A stretch of 64,000 bases of DNA. It comes from Fulvivirgaceae bacterium JP3-4 (lineage in GTDB: Bacteria > Bacteroidota > Bacteroidia > Cytophagales > Cyclobacteriaceae). The stretch covers positions 1,736,001 through 1,800,000 of the forward strand of contig JARKND010000001.1 in NCBI GenBank assembly GCA_029309925.1, in the 5' to 3' direction. This document shows positions 53,406 through 61,469 of this stretch, piece by piece. A program made the translations under genes and the position numbers. The stretch's first letter is position 1. The number at the start of each line of letters is the position of its first letter. The notes under the pieces were generated by a model. It saw only the letters and a program-made list of their open reading frames with translations. It made no database searches and was not told where the DNA came from.

Positions 53406-56123
53406 CTATTCCTTCATTATCACCTCATCGAGATTCAACATCGCGTTTGCTACAAGGATCATCGCAGCATCGTGCGGTGCCGCTGACCGGTCTTTTGTCA
53501 ACTCGTATACTGCAGATGGCTTTTCCTTGTAGGTTTTCAGTGCCTCACCGTAAAAATTAGTGAGCACCGTCAGCTTTTCATCGGTGATGTCGCGAAATAA
53601 TATCGATGAGTATCCATAGCGAATCTGTCCGGCAGCATCTTTCGCTGCAGCCTTCATCTTCTTTGCAAGATGAACCGAGGCCTCAAAGAACACTGAGTCG
53701 TTGAGCGTAACAAGCGCCTGGAGTGGTGTGTTGGTACGGATTCTCCGGCTCACACACACTTCTCGGGCCGAGCCGTCAAACATCATCATAGAAGGGTAGG
53801 GACTCGTACGCTTATGAAACGTGTAAATGCCTCTGCGATACTGATCTTCACCTTCGCTTTTCTTCCAGTATGCTCCACTCCACACAGAGTTCCAGATTCC
53901 TTCCGGTTGATAAGGCATTACGCCCGGTCCATACATTTTGTTGCTGAGCAGCCCGCTAACACCCAGTGCCTGATCGCGAAGTTGCTCAGCAGAAAGCCTG
54001 ATGCGGGGCGCTCGTCCGAGCAACCTGTTGAACGGATCTTTTTCAAGTTGCTCCGGAGTGATATGCGAATCCTGCCGGTAAGTTGACGACATCACAATTT
54101 CCTTCAGCAGTTTTTTGATCGACCAGCCATATTCATTCATCATGCGAAGCGCAAGCCAGTCGAGTAGCTCAGGGTGGGATGGTACATCTCCCTGCGAACC
54201 AAAATCTTCAAGCGTTGTCACAATACCAGCTCCGAAAACCTGTTCCCAGACGCGGTTTACAATTGTGCGTGCAGTCAGAGGGTTGTCCTTGCTGACTATC
54301 CACTTCGCAAACCCCAGCCGGTTAACGGGTTGACCTGATGGGAATGAATTCAGTATCTCCGGAGTGCCTGGAAAAACTTCCGGGCCCTTCACGAGCCAGT
54401 TGCCACGCTCGAACACGTGGGACTTGCGCCACTGCTCCGCGTTGTTCTCGATCATGATCGGTGTGTTCTCAACTTTAGCGTTGACAAGGCTGAGGAAGTT
54501 TTTCTCTATCGATTCATCAGGCAACGCTTCGCGGAAAGCAAACCATTCGATACTGCAAACCGGCTTGTTCGTTCCACGCAGTGATTTATTGTCGAGGTGG
54601 AAATAGAGGTCGTGTTTTCCCTGAGATGCCTTTAACGGAATGTAAATTGCCTGCGAACCCTTTGTTGTTTTTAATGGAATTCTTGCGATGACGGGTCCGT
54701 CAGCGTTGTCGATCGTAATCTCGAGGTTGCCGCCATCCACCCAGGCGGAATAGTTTATAAGAAGGTGCTTTTTGTTTTGAAGGTTGATATTCCTGAGCCT
54801 TGCGCTTCCACCAGCCCTCACCCCAAGCATTTTTGTGTCGATAAGTTCTGCGTTGACGAACTTGTCAAAATCATGAGGATGATATTTCGGCTCGAGCGTG
54901 CGAAGGAAATTGTTTGCCTCAGATGCTTTTTCTTTAGAGATATTTTTCTCAATCCATGCGCGGATCCTCTTCACTTCCTCCTGATCGGCTTCAGAATAAA
55001 TACGAAGGTTTGGATGCTCACCCAGCACATCCTCATCGCGTGTGTTGTTAAAAAACGCCAGCGATTTGTAATACTCTTCGTGCACGAAGGGATCGTAAGG
55101 ATGGCTGTGGCATTGAATGCAGGCGAATGTTGTGCTTTGCCAGACTTCCCAGGTGGTATTCACACGGTCAAGCAAGGCGGCAACACGGAATTCTTCATCT
55201 TCGGTGCCGCCTTCATCGTTGTTCATCGTATTGCGGTGAAATCCCGTGGCGATCAGCTGATCATCGGTTGGGTTGGGGAGGAGATCTCCGGCCAGTTGTT
55301 CCACTGTAAACTGATCGAAGGGCATGTCGTTGTTCAATGCACGGATCACCCAATCGCGATAGCGCCAGATCGTCCGCTCAACATCCCGCTCATATCCTTT
55401 CGTATCCGAATAGCGCGCAAGATCCAGCCACCATGAAGCCCATTTCTCTCCATAACGTGGAGAGGCAAGCAGTTTATCAACGAGCTTTTCATATGCATCC
55501 GGATCGCTGCTGTTCAGAAACTCATTTGCTTCCCCGGGCGTAGGTGGGACGCCCGTAATGTCCAGGTAGACCCTTCGCATCAGCGTGCCTTTGTCTGCTA
55601 TTGGCGAAGGTTCGAGTTGCTCGGCTTCAAGCTTTGCCAGAATAAACTCGTCAATTTCATTGGAAGACCATTCATCTTCGGATGAGCCGAAGCCCGACAA
55701 TAACATGGTGCTCTCGGGTAAACTTGTTTTTTCTGGTTTCTGGTAAGCCCAGTGCTCACCCCACTCGGCACCTTCTTCTATCCACCGCGTGAGGACATCG
55801 ATTTCTTTTTGAGTGAGCGCTTCCTCCTTGTAGGGCATGCGGTATTCCGGATCGCGTGAAGTAATGCGCTTCACCACTTCGCTGAGTTCCGGATGGCCAG
55901 GCACTATCGATGGTTTACCAGACTCTGTTGTATCGATGGCCTCGTGACGGAAAAGTACACTGAAGCCGCCATTCTTCTTTACTCCGCCATGACATGAAAT
56001 ACAACGCTTGTTGAGAATGGGTTTGACGTCTGCACTGAAGTCAACTTTGTCCGGGGTGCACGCAGCAAGGGCCAGGCAGGCGACAAATAGATAGATTGTG
56101 ATTCGAAGATTGGAGGCGTACAT
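53406..56123 (-). CDS. PSCyt1/DUF1549/DUF1553 protein with CBM6-like insert
   Basis: This 905-residue lipoprotein (lipobox LAAC, Cys22) begins with a planctomycete cytochrome c domain (haem motif CISCH, 41-45; distal Met in YRMPY). DUF1549 follows (about 150-350), with a second haem-like motif CIQCH near 340. Residues about 421-530 look like a CBM6-type carbohydrate-binding beta-sandwich ([47 protein letters not shown]). DUF1553 completes the protein (about 590-860; [33 protein letters not shown]). It heads a five-gene minus-strand cluster and would bind a glycan and transfer electrons at the cell envelope (inference). Confidence 0.9.
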   Translation of the reverse strand: MYASNLRITIYLFVACLALAACTPDKVDFSADVKPILNKRCISCHGGVKKNGGFSVLFRHEAIDTTESGKPSIVPGHPELSEVVKRITSRDPEYRMPYKEEALTQKEIDVLTRWIEEGAEWGEHWAYQKPEKTSLPESTMLLSGFGSSEDEWSSNEIDEFILAKLEAEQLEPSPIADKGTLMRRVYLDITGVPPTPGEANEFLNSSDPDAYEKLVDKLLASPRYGEKWASWWLDLARYSDTKGYERDVERTIWRYRDWVIRALNNDMPFDQFTVEQLAGDLLPNPTDDQLIATGFHRNTMNNDEGGTEDEEFRVAALLDRVNTTWEVWQSTTFACIQCHSHPYDPFVHEEYYKSLAFFNNTRDEDVLGEHPNLRIYSEADQEEVKRIRAWIEKNISKEKASEANNFLRTLEPKYHPHDFDKFVNAELIDTKMLGVRAGGSARLRNINLQNKKHLLINYSAWVDGGNLEITIDNADGPVIARIPLKTTKGSQAIYIPLKASQGKHDLYFHLDNKSLRGTNKPVCSIEWFAFREALPDESIEKNFLSLVNAKVENTPIMIENNAEQWRKSHVFERGNWLVKGPEVFPGTPEILNSFPSGQPVNRLGFAKWIVSKDNPLTARTIVNRVWEQVFGAGIVTTLEDFGSQGDVPSHPELLDWLALRMMNEYGWSIKKLLKEIVMSSTYRQDSHITPEQLEKDPFNRLLGRAPRIRLSAEQLRDQALGVSGLLSNKMYGPGVMPYQPEGIWNSVWSGAYWKKSEGEDQYRRGIYTFHKRTSPYPSMMMFDGSAREVCVSRRIRTNTPLQALVTLNDSVFFEASVHLAKKMKAAAKDAAGQIRYGYSSILFRDITDEKLTVLTNFYGEALKTYKEKPSAVYELTKDRSAAPHDAAMILVANAMLNLDEVIMKE

Positions 56124-56150
56124 GAAATGAATTCTCAGCCATTCAATTTA

Positions 56151-56171
56151 GCACTTTCTTTCCAAAAGTGC
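56151..56171. other. Hairpin between DUF983 and DUF1553 genes
   Basis: GCACTTT and AAAGTGC form a 7-pair inverted repeat with a 7-base centre in the 82-base gap. It may be a weak terminator for DUF983 or an operator for the DUF1553 operon. Confidence 0.35.
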
Positions 56172-56205
56172 GGATCGTTTAGCCGGCATTCCGCAAGCGG
56201 TAAAA

Positions 56206-56640
56206 CTATTGCCGATCTTTACACGCTTCCGGTCCTTCGTAGCGAACAAAAATATAGATCCACAGGACACGCGATAGCCGGAACGTTACGGGAAGCAAGC
56301 CGAAAATTATAACAAGGAGTGCAATGAGCATGGCAGTCAGGGAGACTTCATCCATCAGCACATACATGGCTATCCATACGGCAATAAAGAATCCTGCATT
56401 CAGTCCGTAGCTGACGAACATCGCGCCAAAGTAATATCCGGGCTCCGGCATGAACGACTGTCCGCAGCAGGCACAGCGCTCGTTCATCCTCATGAATTTT
56501 GTAGTGAAGAGCGTGTTCTCCGGAAACATTGTCCCCTCGCGACACCTCGGGCATCGCATGCTGAGTATTCCTGACAAGGCGCTTCGTTTTTTATTCACGG
56601 TAAGTAAATTCTGTGGGGATATAAACACACTGCCTTGCAT
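56206..56640 (-). CDS. DUF983 membrane protein
   Basis: This 144-residue protein has the DUF983 arrangement: CPRCREGTMF and CACCGQSFMPEPGYYFGAMFVSYG zinc-ribbon-like cysteine pairs, then two transmembrane helices (AGFFIAVWIAMYVLM, MLIALLVIIFGLLPVTF) and the tail WIYIFVRYEG. Function is unknown. The start is uncertain: an exact minus-7 element sits only 10 bases before the ATG at 56640, so the in-frame GTG at 56598 is an alternative that keeps the usual lead-in to the first CxxC. Confidence 0.85.
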   Translation of the reverse strand: MQGSVFISPQNLLTVNKKRSALSGILSMRCPRCREGTMFPENTLFTTKFMRMNERCACCGQSFMPEPGYYFGAMFVSYGLNAGFFIAVWIAMYVLMDEVSLTAMLIALLVIIFGLLPVTFRLSRVLWIYIFVRYEGPEACKDRQ

Positions 56641-56649
56641 GAGGCGTTA

Positions 56650-56657
56650 CAAATATA
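56650..56657 (-). promoter_or_regulatory. Minus-7 element of the DUF983 gene
   Basis: TATATTTG on the minus strand is an exact TAnnTTTG match. No TTG is present at 19-21 bases. If used, the ATG at 56640 would be nearly leaderless. Confidence 0.35.
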
Positions 56658-56718
56658 AGTGGGGCAGCGGCAAAAGTCAGATAATTTGCCGGCAGATGGT
56701 GTATATCCTTTAAATAAT

Positions 56719-56726
56719 TATTTTTG
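56719..56726 (+). promoter_or_regulatory. Minus-7 element of fabV
   Basis: TATTTTTG is an exact TAnnTTTG match, 57 bases before the fabV ATG. No TTG lies at the usual distance upstream. Confidence 0.35.
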
Positions 56727-56782
56727 CGCATCGCCCGGTGTATTGAGCGATTCGACTTTTACCATCTGCAAAATACAGAACT

Positions 56783-57973
56783 ATGATCATTGAACCCAGA
56801 ATGCGAGGATTTATCTGTCTGACAGCACATCCGAAAGGCTGTGAGAAGAATGTGTCAAATCAGATTGAATATGTAAAATCCAAAGGAAAGGTGAACGGAC
56901 CGAAGAAGGTACTCGTCATAGGTGCTTCGACAGGATTTGGCCTTGCATCCAGAATTACCAGTGCATTTGCAGCGGGTGCTGCAACCATCGGTGTCTTTTT
57001 CGAAAAAGCACCTGAGAAAGGAAAGACTGCTTCGCCCGGATGGTACAACAGTGCGGCATTTCAGCAGGAAGCAAAAAAGGCGGGACTTTATGCGAAGAGC
57101 ATAAATGGGGACGCATTCTCTGATGAAATAAAGAAGAAGACTATCGACCTGATCAAAAAAGACCTGGGTCAGGTTGACCTGGTGATTTACAGTCTGGCAT
57201 CACCGGTGCGCACAAATCCAAGAACAGGTATTACACATCGGTCCGTTCTGAAACCGATCGGACAAAAATTCACCAATAAGACTGTCGATTTTCATACGGG
57301 TGTTGTGACCACGGTATCGATCGAGCCGGCCAGTGAGGAAGATATTGCGAACACGGTGGCAGTGATGGGCGGTGAAGACTGGGAGATGTGGATGACAGCA
57401 TTGAGTGAGGCTGGCGCCCTGGCACAAAACGCGATGACGATTGCTTATTCCTATATCGGCCCCGCTTTAACCGAAGCAGTTTACCGCAAGGGAACAATTG
57501 GTCGCGCGAAGGATCACCTCGAAGCAACGGCTTTCAAGATCACTGACAATTTGAAGAAGGTCAACGGCAAGGCATACGTGTCGGTGAACAAAGCGCTTGT
57601 TACACAAGCCAGTTCAGCGATTCCTGTGATTCCGCTTTACATCTCTTTGCTTTACAAAACCATGAAGGAGAACAAGATCCATGAAGGTTGTATCGAGCAG
57701 ATGCACCGCTTGTTCAAGGACAGATTATTTACCGGTGGGGCAATTCCAACGGATGACAAAGGACGAATCCGCATTGACGACTGGGAAATGCGCGATGATA
57801 TTCAGAAAAAAGTTGCGGAATGGTGGGAGCAGGCCGACACAGAAACGCTTCCGAAGATCGGTGACCTCGCAGGCTACAAGTCTGACTTTCTGAACCTTTT
57901 CGGATTTGGTTTTGCTGGTGTGAACTATGCTGAGGATGTGAACGAGAACGTTCCGATTGAGGAGCTGCAGTAA
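56783..57973 (+). CDS. fabV: Enoyl-ACP reductase FabV / trans-2-enoyl-CoA reductase
   Basis: This 396-residue cytoplasmic enzyme reduces trans-2-enoyl-ACP (or -CoA) in the last step of fatty-acid elongation. FabV hallmarks are the opening MIIEPRMRGFICLTAHP, the NAD-binding VLVIGASTGFGLASR, GDAFSDEIK, VDLVIYSLASPVR, and the active site Tyr-x8-Lys in VYRKGTIGRAK (near residues 233-242). FabV enzymes are typically insensitive to triclosan. It is a single-gene unit, bounded by its own minus-7 element and a terminator. Confidence 0.96.
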   Translation: MIIEPRMRGFICLTAHPKGCEKNVSNQIEYVKSKGKVNGPKKVLVIGASTGFGLASRITSAFAAGAATIGVFFEKAPEKGKTASPGWYNSAAFQQEAKKAGLYAKSINGDAFSDEIKKKTIDLIKKDLGQVDLVIYSLASPVRTNPRTGITHRSVLKPIGQKFTNKTVDFHTGVVTTVSIEPASEEDIANTVAVMGGEDWEMWMTALSEAGALAQNAMTIAYSYIGPALTEAVYRKGTIGRAKDHLEATAFKITDNLKKVNGKAYVSVNKALVTQASSAIPVIPLYISLLYKTMKENKIHEGCIEQMHRLFKDRLFTGGAIPTDDKGRIRIDDWEMRDDIQKKVAEWWEQADTETLPKIGDLAGYKSDFLNLFGFGFAGVNYAEDVNENVPIEELQ

Positions 57974-57992
57974 GATCACATGTCATATTTTC

Positions 57993-58020
57993 AAAGCCCT
58001 GACTCCTCGGGGCTTTTTTA
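57993..58020 (+). terminator. Rho-independent terminator of fabV
   Basis: AAAGCCC pairs with GGGCTTT across a 10-base loop and is followed by TTTT. Confidence 0.82.
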
Positions 58021-58085
58021 TTATCGATAGTTAACTTTTGGCTGCTTGAGCAAATATTTTAATTTTAAGTCGATATCAGAGTACT

Positions 58086-58589
58086 ATGAAAAGTAAGACG
58101 TCACTTCTATTGATAATTATCCTTGCAGCGCTGGTGCTGATCCAGTTTTTCCGGCCGGAAAAGAACGAAGGATCGGATACCGAGTATGCGCTATCGACAA
58201 AATATAAGATTCCCGGTTCCGTTAATGAAATCATGACAGGTGCCTGTTACGATTGTCACAGCAATAAAACAAACTATCCGTGGTATGCAGGCATTCAGCC
58301 AGTAGCCTGGTGGTTAGACAGTCACATTCAGGATGGAAAACGCCATTTGAATTTTTCGGATTTTACGAGAATGCCCATCGCAAGACAAAATCACAAGTTT
58401 GAAGAGATTATCGAAACCGTTGAAGAAGGCGAGATGCCGTTACCATCATACACCTGGCTGGGAATGCACCCTGAAGCCGACCTCACCGAACCGCAGAGAA
58501 CCGAGATCATCAACTGGGCAAAGTGGCAGATGGCCGATCTGAAGAAGCAATATCCACCCGACAGTCTCGTCATGAAAAGACGACAGTAG
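58086..58589 (+). CDS. Haem-binding domain protein (CxxCH)
   Basis: This 167-residue membrane-anchored protein has one N-terminal hydrophobic segment (LLLIIILAALVLIQFF) and a periplasmic domain with the single haem-attachment motif CYDCHSNKTNYPWY, followed by IQPVAWWLDSHIQDGKRHLNFSDF and MPLPSYTW (possible distal ligand Met). It belongs to the small Bacteroidota haem-binding domain family. It could be an electron carrier; no partner oxidase is adjacent. Confidence 0.87.
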   Translation: MKSKTSLLLIIILAALVLIQFFRPEKNEGSDTEYALSTKYKIPGSVNEIMTGACYDCHSNKTNYPWYAGIQPVAWWLDSHIQDGKRHLNFSDFTRMPIARQNHKFEEIIETVEEGEMPLPSYTWLGMHPEADLTEPQRTEIINWAKWQMADLKKQYPPDSLVMKRRQ

Positions 58590-58713
58590 GAATAGTCAAC
58601 TTTAGGAAGATGATTTGAGGTAAATGCGACTAGTTGACAACCAGAAGACCTGGATCATGACGGAAATCCTGACTGCATTCCTTACCTTCAGAACTTTAAC
58701 CAAAGTCAAAACA

Positions 58714-59025
58714 ATGAATGACATTCAGTTAAAACTTGACAGCAGCGGCAAGGGCGCCTTCGTGCTCGAAGAGTCCAGTGAACGATTGGCGGAGATGGCC
58801 ATAAGTATTGCAGACGGCAACCTCACCGTTTTCCACACTGAAGTTTCTGACAAGCTGAAAGGTCAGGGTGTTGCAGCAAATCTTTTGTCGAAGATGGTGG
58901 CATACGCGAGGGAACACAACCTCAAAGTGATTCCGCTTTGTCCTTACGTAAGCGCACAGTTCAGGCGCCATCCCGATCAGTATGACGATGTCTGGAACAA
59001 GCACTGGCACGGCAAATCAAAGTGA
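58714..59025 (+). CDS. GNAT-fold N-acetyltransferase-like protein (NATD1 type)
   Basis: This 103-residue protein has the minimal GNAT fold of the NATD1/YidJ-like family. It shows LTVFHTEVSDKLKGQGVAAN (acetyl-CoA pyrophosphate loop), LLSKMVAYAREHNLKVIPLC and the terminal HPDQYDDVW. Substrates of this family are mostly unknown. Start set at the ATG of MNDIQLKL; upstream frame is longer but lacks conserved character. A hydrolase gene follows after 16 bases, so the two are probably co-transcribed. Confidence 0.82.
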   Translation: MNDIQLKLDSSGKGAFVLEESSERLAEMAISIADGNLTVFHTEVSDKLKGQGVAANLLSKMVAYAREHNLKVIPLCPYVSAQFRRHPDQYDDVWNKHWHGKSK

Positions 59026-59041
59026 TCCGACATCGCTTACG

Positions 59042-59902
59042 ATGAGACAATTCCTCATACTTGCATTGGTTATGTCACAATCTGTTTTTGCGCAGGAGAT
59101 TAAATTGTATGACGGTGTTCCGCCAGGCTCAGAAGAGTGGACCCGCAAGGAAGAGAAGAACGATTCAAACAGTGTAAAGGTGATGGTCGTCTACAACGTC
59201 ACGCAGCCAACCGTGACTGTTCTGCGACCAGACACACCCAACGGAACGGCTATCATCATTTGCCCGGGCGGAGGGTTTCATTTTCTCGCGATCGATCATG
59301 AAGGAATGAATCCCGCAAAGGAACTTGTCAATGCTGGCGTGACTGTCTTTGTTCTCAAGTACAGAACTCTTCAGATTCAAAGCAACAATCCGTTCGATGA
59401 TATGATCAGCGCACCCGATCCTGAAGCGTGGGATGCGGAAGCGCTTCCCGTCATTCCGCTGGCGATTGCTGACGCAAGGCGCGCTGTCGAATACGTTCGC
59501 GAACATGCAAGCGAATACCGTATCCGGAAAGATCGCATTGGGATAATGGGATTCTCAGCTGGCGGGCTCGTCACCGCATCATCAGCGTTCGATTATTCCG
59601 CTGCAAACCGTCCGGATTTTGTAATACCGGTGTATGCAGACTTCCCACCATCGCGTGTCGGCAAAATGCTCAAGGATATACCACCAATGTTTATTGCCTG
59701 CGCACAGGATGACGAGCTGGGTTTTGCAACGCACGCATTGAATCTCTATCAGGCCTGGAATGCTGCCAAGATTCCCGCTGAGCTTCACCTCTTCACAAAG
59801 GGCGGCCACGGCTTCGGCATCGGTATCGAAGGAACTACTACGCACCGATGGATGGATATCCTCATCAACTGGCTCGCATCTGCCAACTTGATTGAACCTT
59901 AA
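59042..59902 (+). CDS. Exported alpha/beta hydrolase (esterase)
   Basis: This 286-residue exported enzyme (signal peptide ending SVFAQ) has the alpha/beta hydrolase fold of the BD-FAE/acetyl-xylan-esterase-like group. Motifs are ICPGGGFHFLAIDHEG (oxyanion region), IGIMGFSAGGLVTAS (nucleophile Ser), CAQDDELG (acid Asp) and GGHGFGIG (His). It would hydrolyse carboxylic esters, possibly acetyl groups on glycans. Start at the ATG of MRQFLILAL. It lies 16 bases after the GNAT gene. Confidence 0.87.
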   Translation: MRQFLILALVMSQSVFAQEIKLYDGVPPGSEEWTRKEEKNDSNSVKVMVVYNVTQPTVTVLRPDTPNGTAIIICPGGGFHFLAIDHEGMNPAKELVNAGVTVFVLKYRTLQIQSNNPFDDMISAPDPEAWDAEALPVIPLAIADARRAVEYVREHASEYRIRKDRIGIMGFSAGGLVTASSAFDYSAANRPDFVIPVYADFPPSRVGKMLKDIPPMFIACAQDDELGFATHALNLYQAWNAAKIPAELHLFTKGGHGFGIGIEGTTTHRWMDILINWLASANLIEP

Positions 59903-60019
59903 CAAATCAACCGGAAATCGGAAGTTTCAAACCCAATCGGCATGATACATCGCTAGTTTGAGATTTGATCATTGATCATTGGAATTTCTTCCCCACAACT
60001 CATTCACACCCCTTCCTGC

Positions 60020-60907
60020 TTACTTGAGTTTCTCCTTGAAAAAATCAACCGTCCTTTGCCACGCCAGTTCCGCGTGCGCTTTGTCGTAGCGAGGTGTGGT
60101 GTCATTGTGGAATCCGTGATTAGCATTCGCATACATGTATGCAGTGTACTCTTTGTTATTTTCCTTTAGCGCTTTTTCGTATGCCGGCCACCCTTCGTTC
60201 ACGCGGGTGTCAAGTTCGCCATAGTGCAGGAGGAGGGGCGCTTTGATCTTCGGAACATCTTCGGCTGCAGGTTGACCACCGTAAAATGGAACAGCAGCTG
60301 CAAGATCCGGAATCCGAACTGCCATCATGTTGGAGATCCATCCGCCAAAGCAAAAGCCAACCACGCCAACTTTACCGTTGCAGTCCTTGTGCTTTTTCAG
60401 GTAGTCGTATGCTGCGATAAAATCTTCAAGCATTTCATTGCGGTCGCGTTTCGCCTGGAGTTCGCGCCCCTGGTCATCCGTTCCCGGATAGCCTCCGAGC
60501 GGTGTGAGCATGTCGGGTGCGAGCGAGATAAAGCCTGCCAGTGCTGCCCTGCGCGCAACATCTTCAATGTGTGGATTCAGACCACGGTTTTCATGAACGA
60601 CCACGATGCCCCCGAGTTTTCCTTTTGCATCGGCAGGTTTCGACAGCAAAGCCTTGATAGTTTTCGCACCCTTCGGTGAATCGTAGTTGATGTATTCCGA
60701 TTTCAATCTTGGATCCTGTGAACGAACCTGGATCTGCCCTTTGTAGTCGGGCATGAGAAAACTCATCAGAGCCGCTACGGTGATGCCGCCTACAGCATAG
60801 GTCGACAGCTTCTGTGCAAATTCACGCCTGTCAATCCGGTTGTGTGCATAATCATCATACAGGTCAAATACTTCCTGGCGAATGTCTTCTTTTTTGAGCT
60901 CGTTCAT
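60020..60907 (-). CDS. Dienelactone hydrolase family protein
   Basis: This 295-residue alpha/beta hydrolase belongs to the dienelactone hydrolase family. The catalytic Cys is in [11 protein letters not shown], the Asp in [12 protein letters not shown] and the His in [15 protein letters not shown]. An N-terminal extension with a hydrophobic segment ([15 protein letters not shown], about residues 38-52) should anchor or export it; the RREFAQ text before it is twin-arginine-like. True dienelactone hydrolysis is not implied; no aromatic-degradation genes are adjacent. Confidence 0.9.
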   Translation of the reverse strand: MNELKKEDIRQEVFDLYDDYAHNRIDRREFAQKLSTYAVGGITVAALMSFLMPDYKGQIQVRSQDPRLKSEYINYDSPKGAKTIKALLSKPADAKGKLGGIVVVHENRGLNPHIEDVARRAALAGFISLAPDMLTPLGGYPGTDDQGRELQAKRDRNEMLEDFIAAYDYLKKHKDCNGKVGVVGFCFGGWISNMMAVRIPDLAAAVPFYGGQPAAEDVPKIKAPLLLHYGELDTRVNEGWPAYEKALKENNKEYTAYMYANANHGFHNDTTPRYDKAHAELAWQRTVDFFKEKLK

Positions 60908-60954
60908 AGGTGTTGCGTATTAGGTTGATGGATGGTTGAATTGAATGTCTATTT

Positions 60955-60974
60955 TAGAATAATTAATAATTCTA
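60955..60974. promoter_or_regulatory. 20-base near-perfect palindrome in a divergent control region
   Basis: TAGAAT and ATTCTA flank an inner ATTAAT palindrome, with a single mismatched pair. It lies between the dienelactone-hydrolase gene and the PadR gene, and may be an operator for either. Confidence 0.4.
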
Positions 60975-61122
60975 TCAAAAGATTCTGTCGAAAACCACGG
61001 CCAATCTGTCTAATAAATGGCGACAATCTGAAGCGCTCGGCTTTATAGGGAATATATCATTCACTTAAGGGGGATTGCAACTGTTGCCGCCTTTTCCTAC
61101 ATTTAGGAAAATAGTCGTTGAA

Positions 61123-61467
61123 ATGAAGAAGTATCAGCTGGGCGAATTTGAGGAGATTGTGTTGCTTACCATTGCTGTGTTGCATAAAGAGGCGTACGGT
61201 GTTGGCATCAAGACGGAGATTGAGACCAGGCTTGGCCGTAATGTCAGCATGGGAGCGATGCATACCGCCTTGGTGCGACTGGAAGAGAAGGGCTATATCA
61301 GATCGTTTGACGGTGAACCGACAAAAGAACGCATGGGCCGTCCTAAAAAATACTTTCAGATCACTGCGCTCGGAAAAAAGGCGATGGAGTATTCGAAAGA
61401 GACGAGGGATTCACTTTGGAATGCAATCCCAAAAGTTGCTTTGAAAGTTAAGATCATTTCGGCCTGA
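61123..61467 (+). CDS. PadR-family transcriptional regulator
   Basis: This 114-residue winged-helix regulator has the PadR opening LGEFEEIVLLTIAVLHKEAYGV (first helices), the wing region VSMGAMHTALVRLEEKGYI, and GRPKKYFQITALGKKAM. Start placed at the ATG of MKKYQLGE; a weak minus-7 element (TACATTTA, 61099-61106) with a TTG 21 bases upstream precedes it. The permease gene starts two bases after its stop, forming the PadR plus prefix-type permease pair common in Cytophagales. PadR probably represses both. Confidence 0.9.
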   Translation: MKKYQLGEFEEIVLLTIAVLHKEAYGVGIKTEIETRLGRNVSMGAMHTALVRLEEKGYIRSFDGEPTKERMGRPKKYFQITALGKKAMEYSKETRDSLWNAIPKVALKVKIISA

Positions 61468-61469
61468 CC

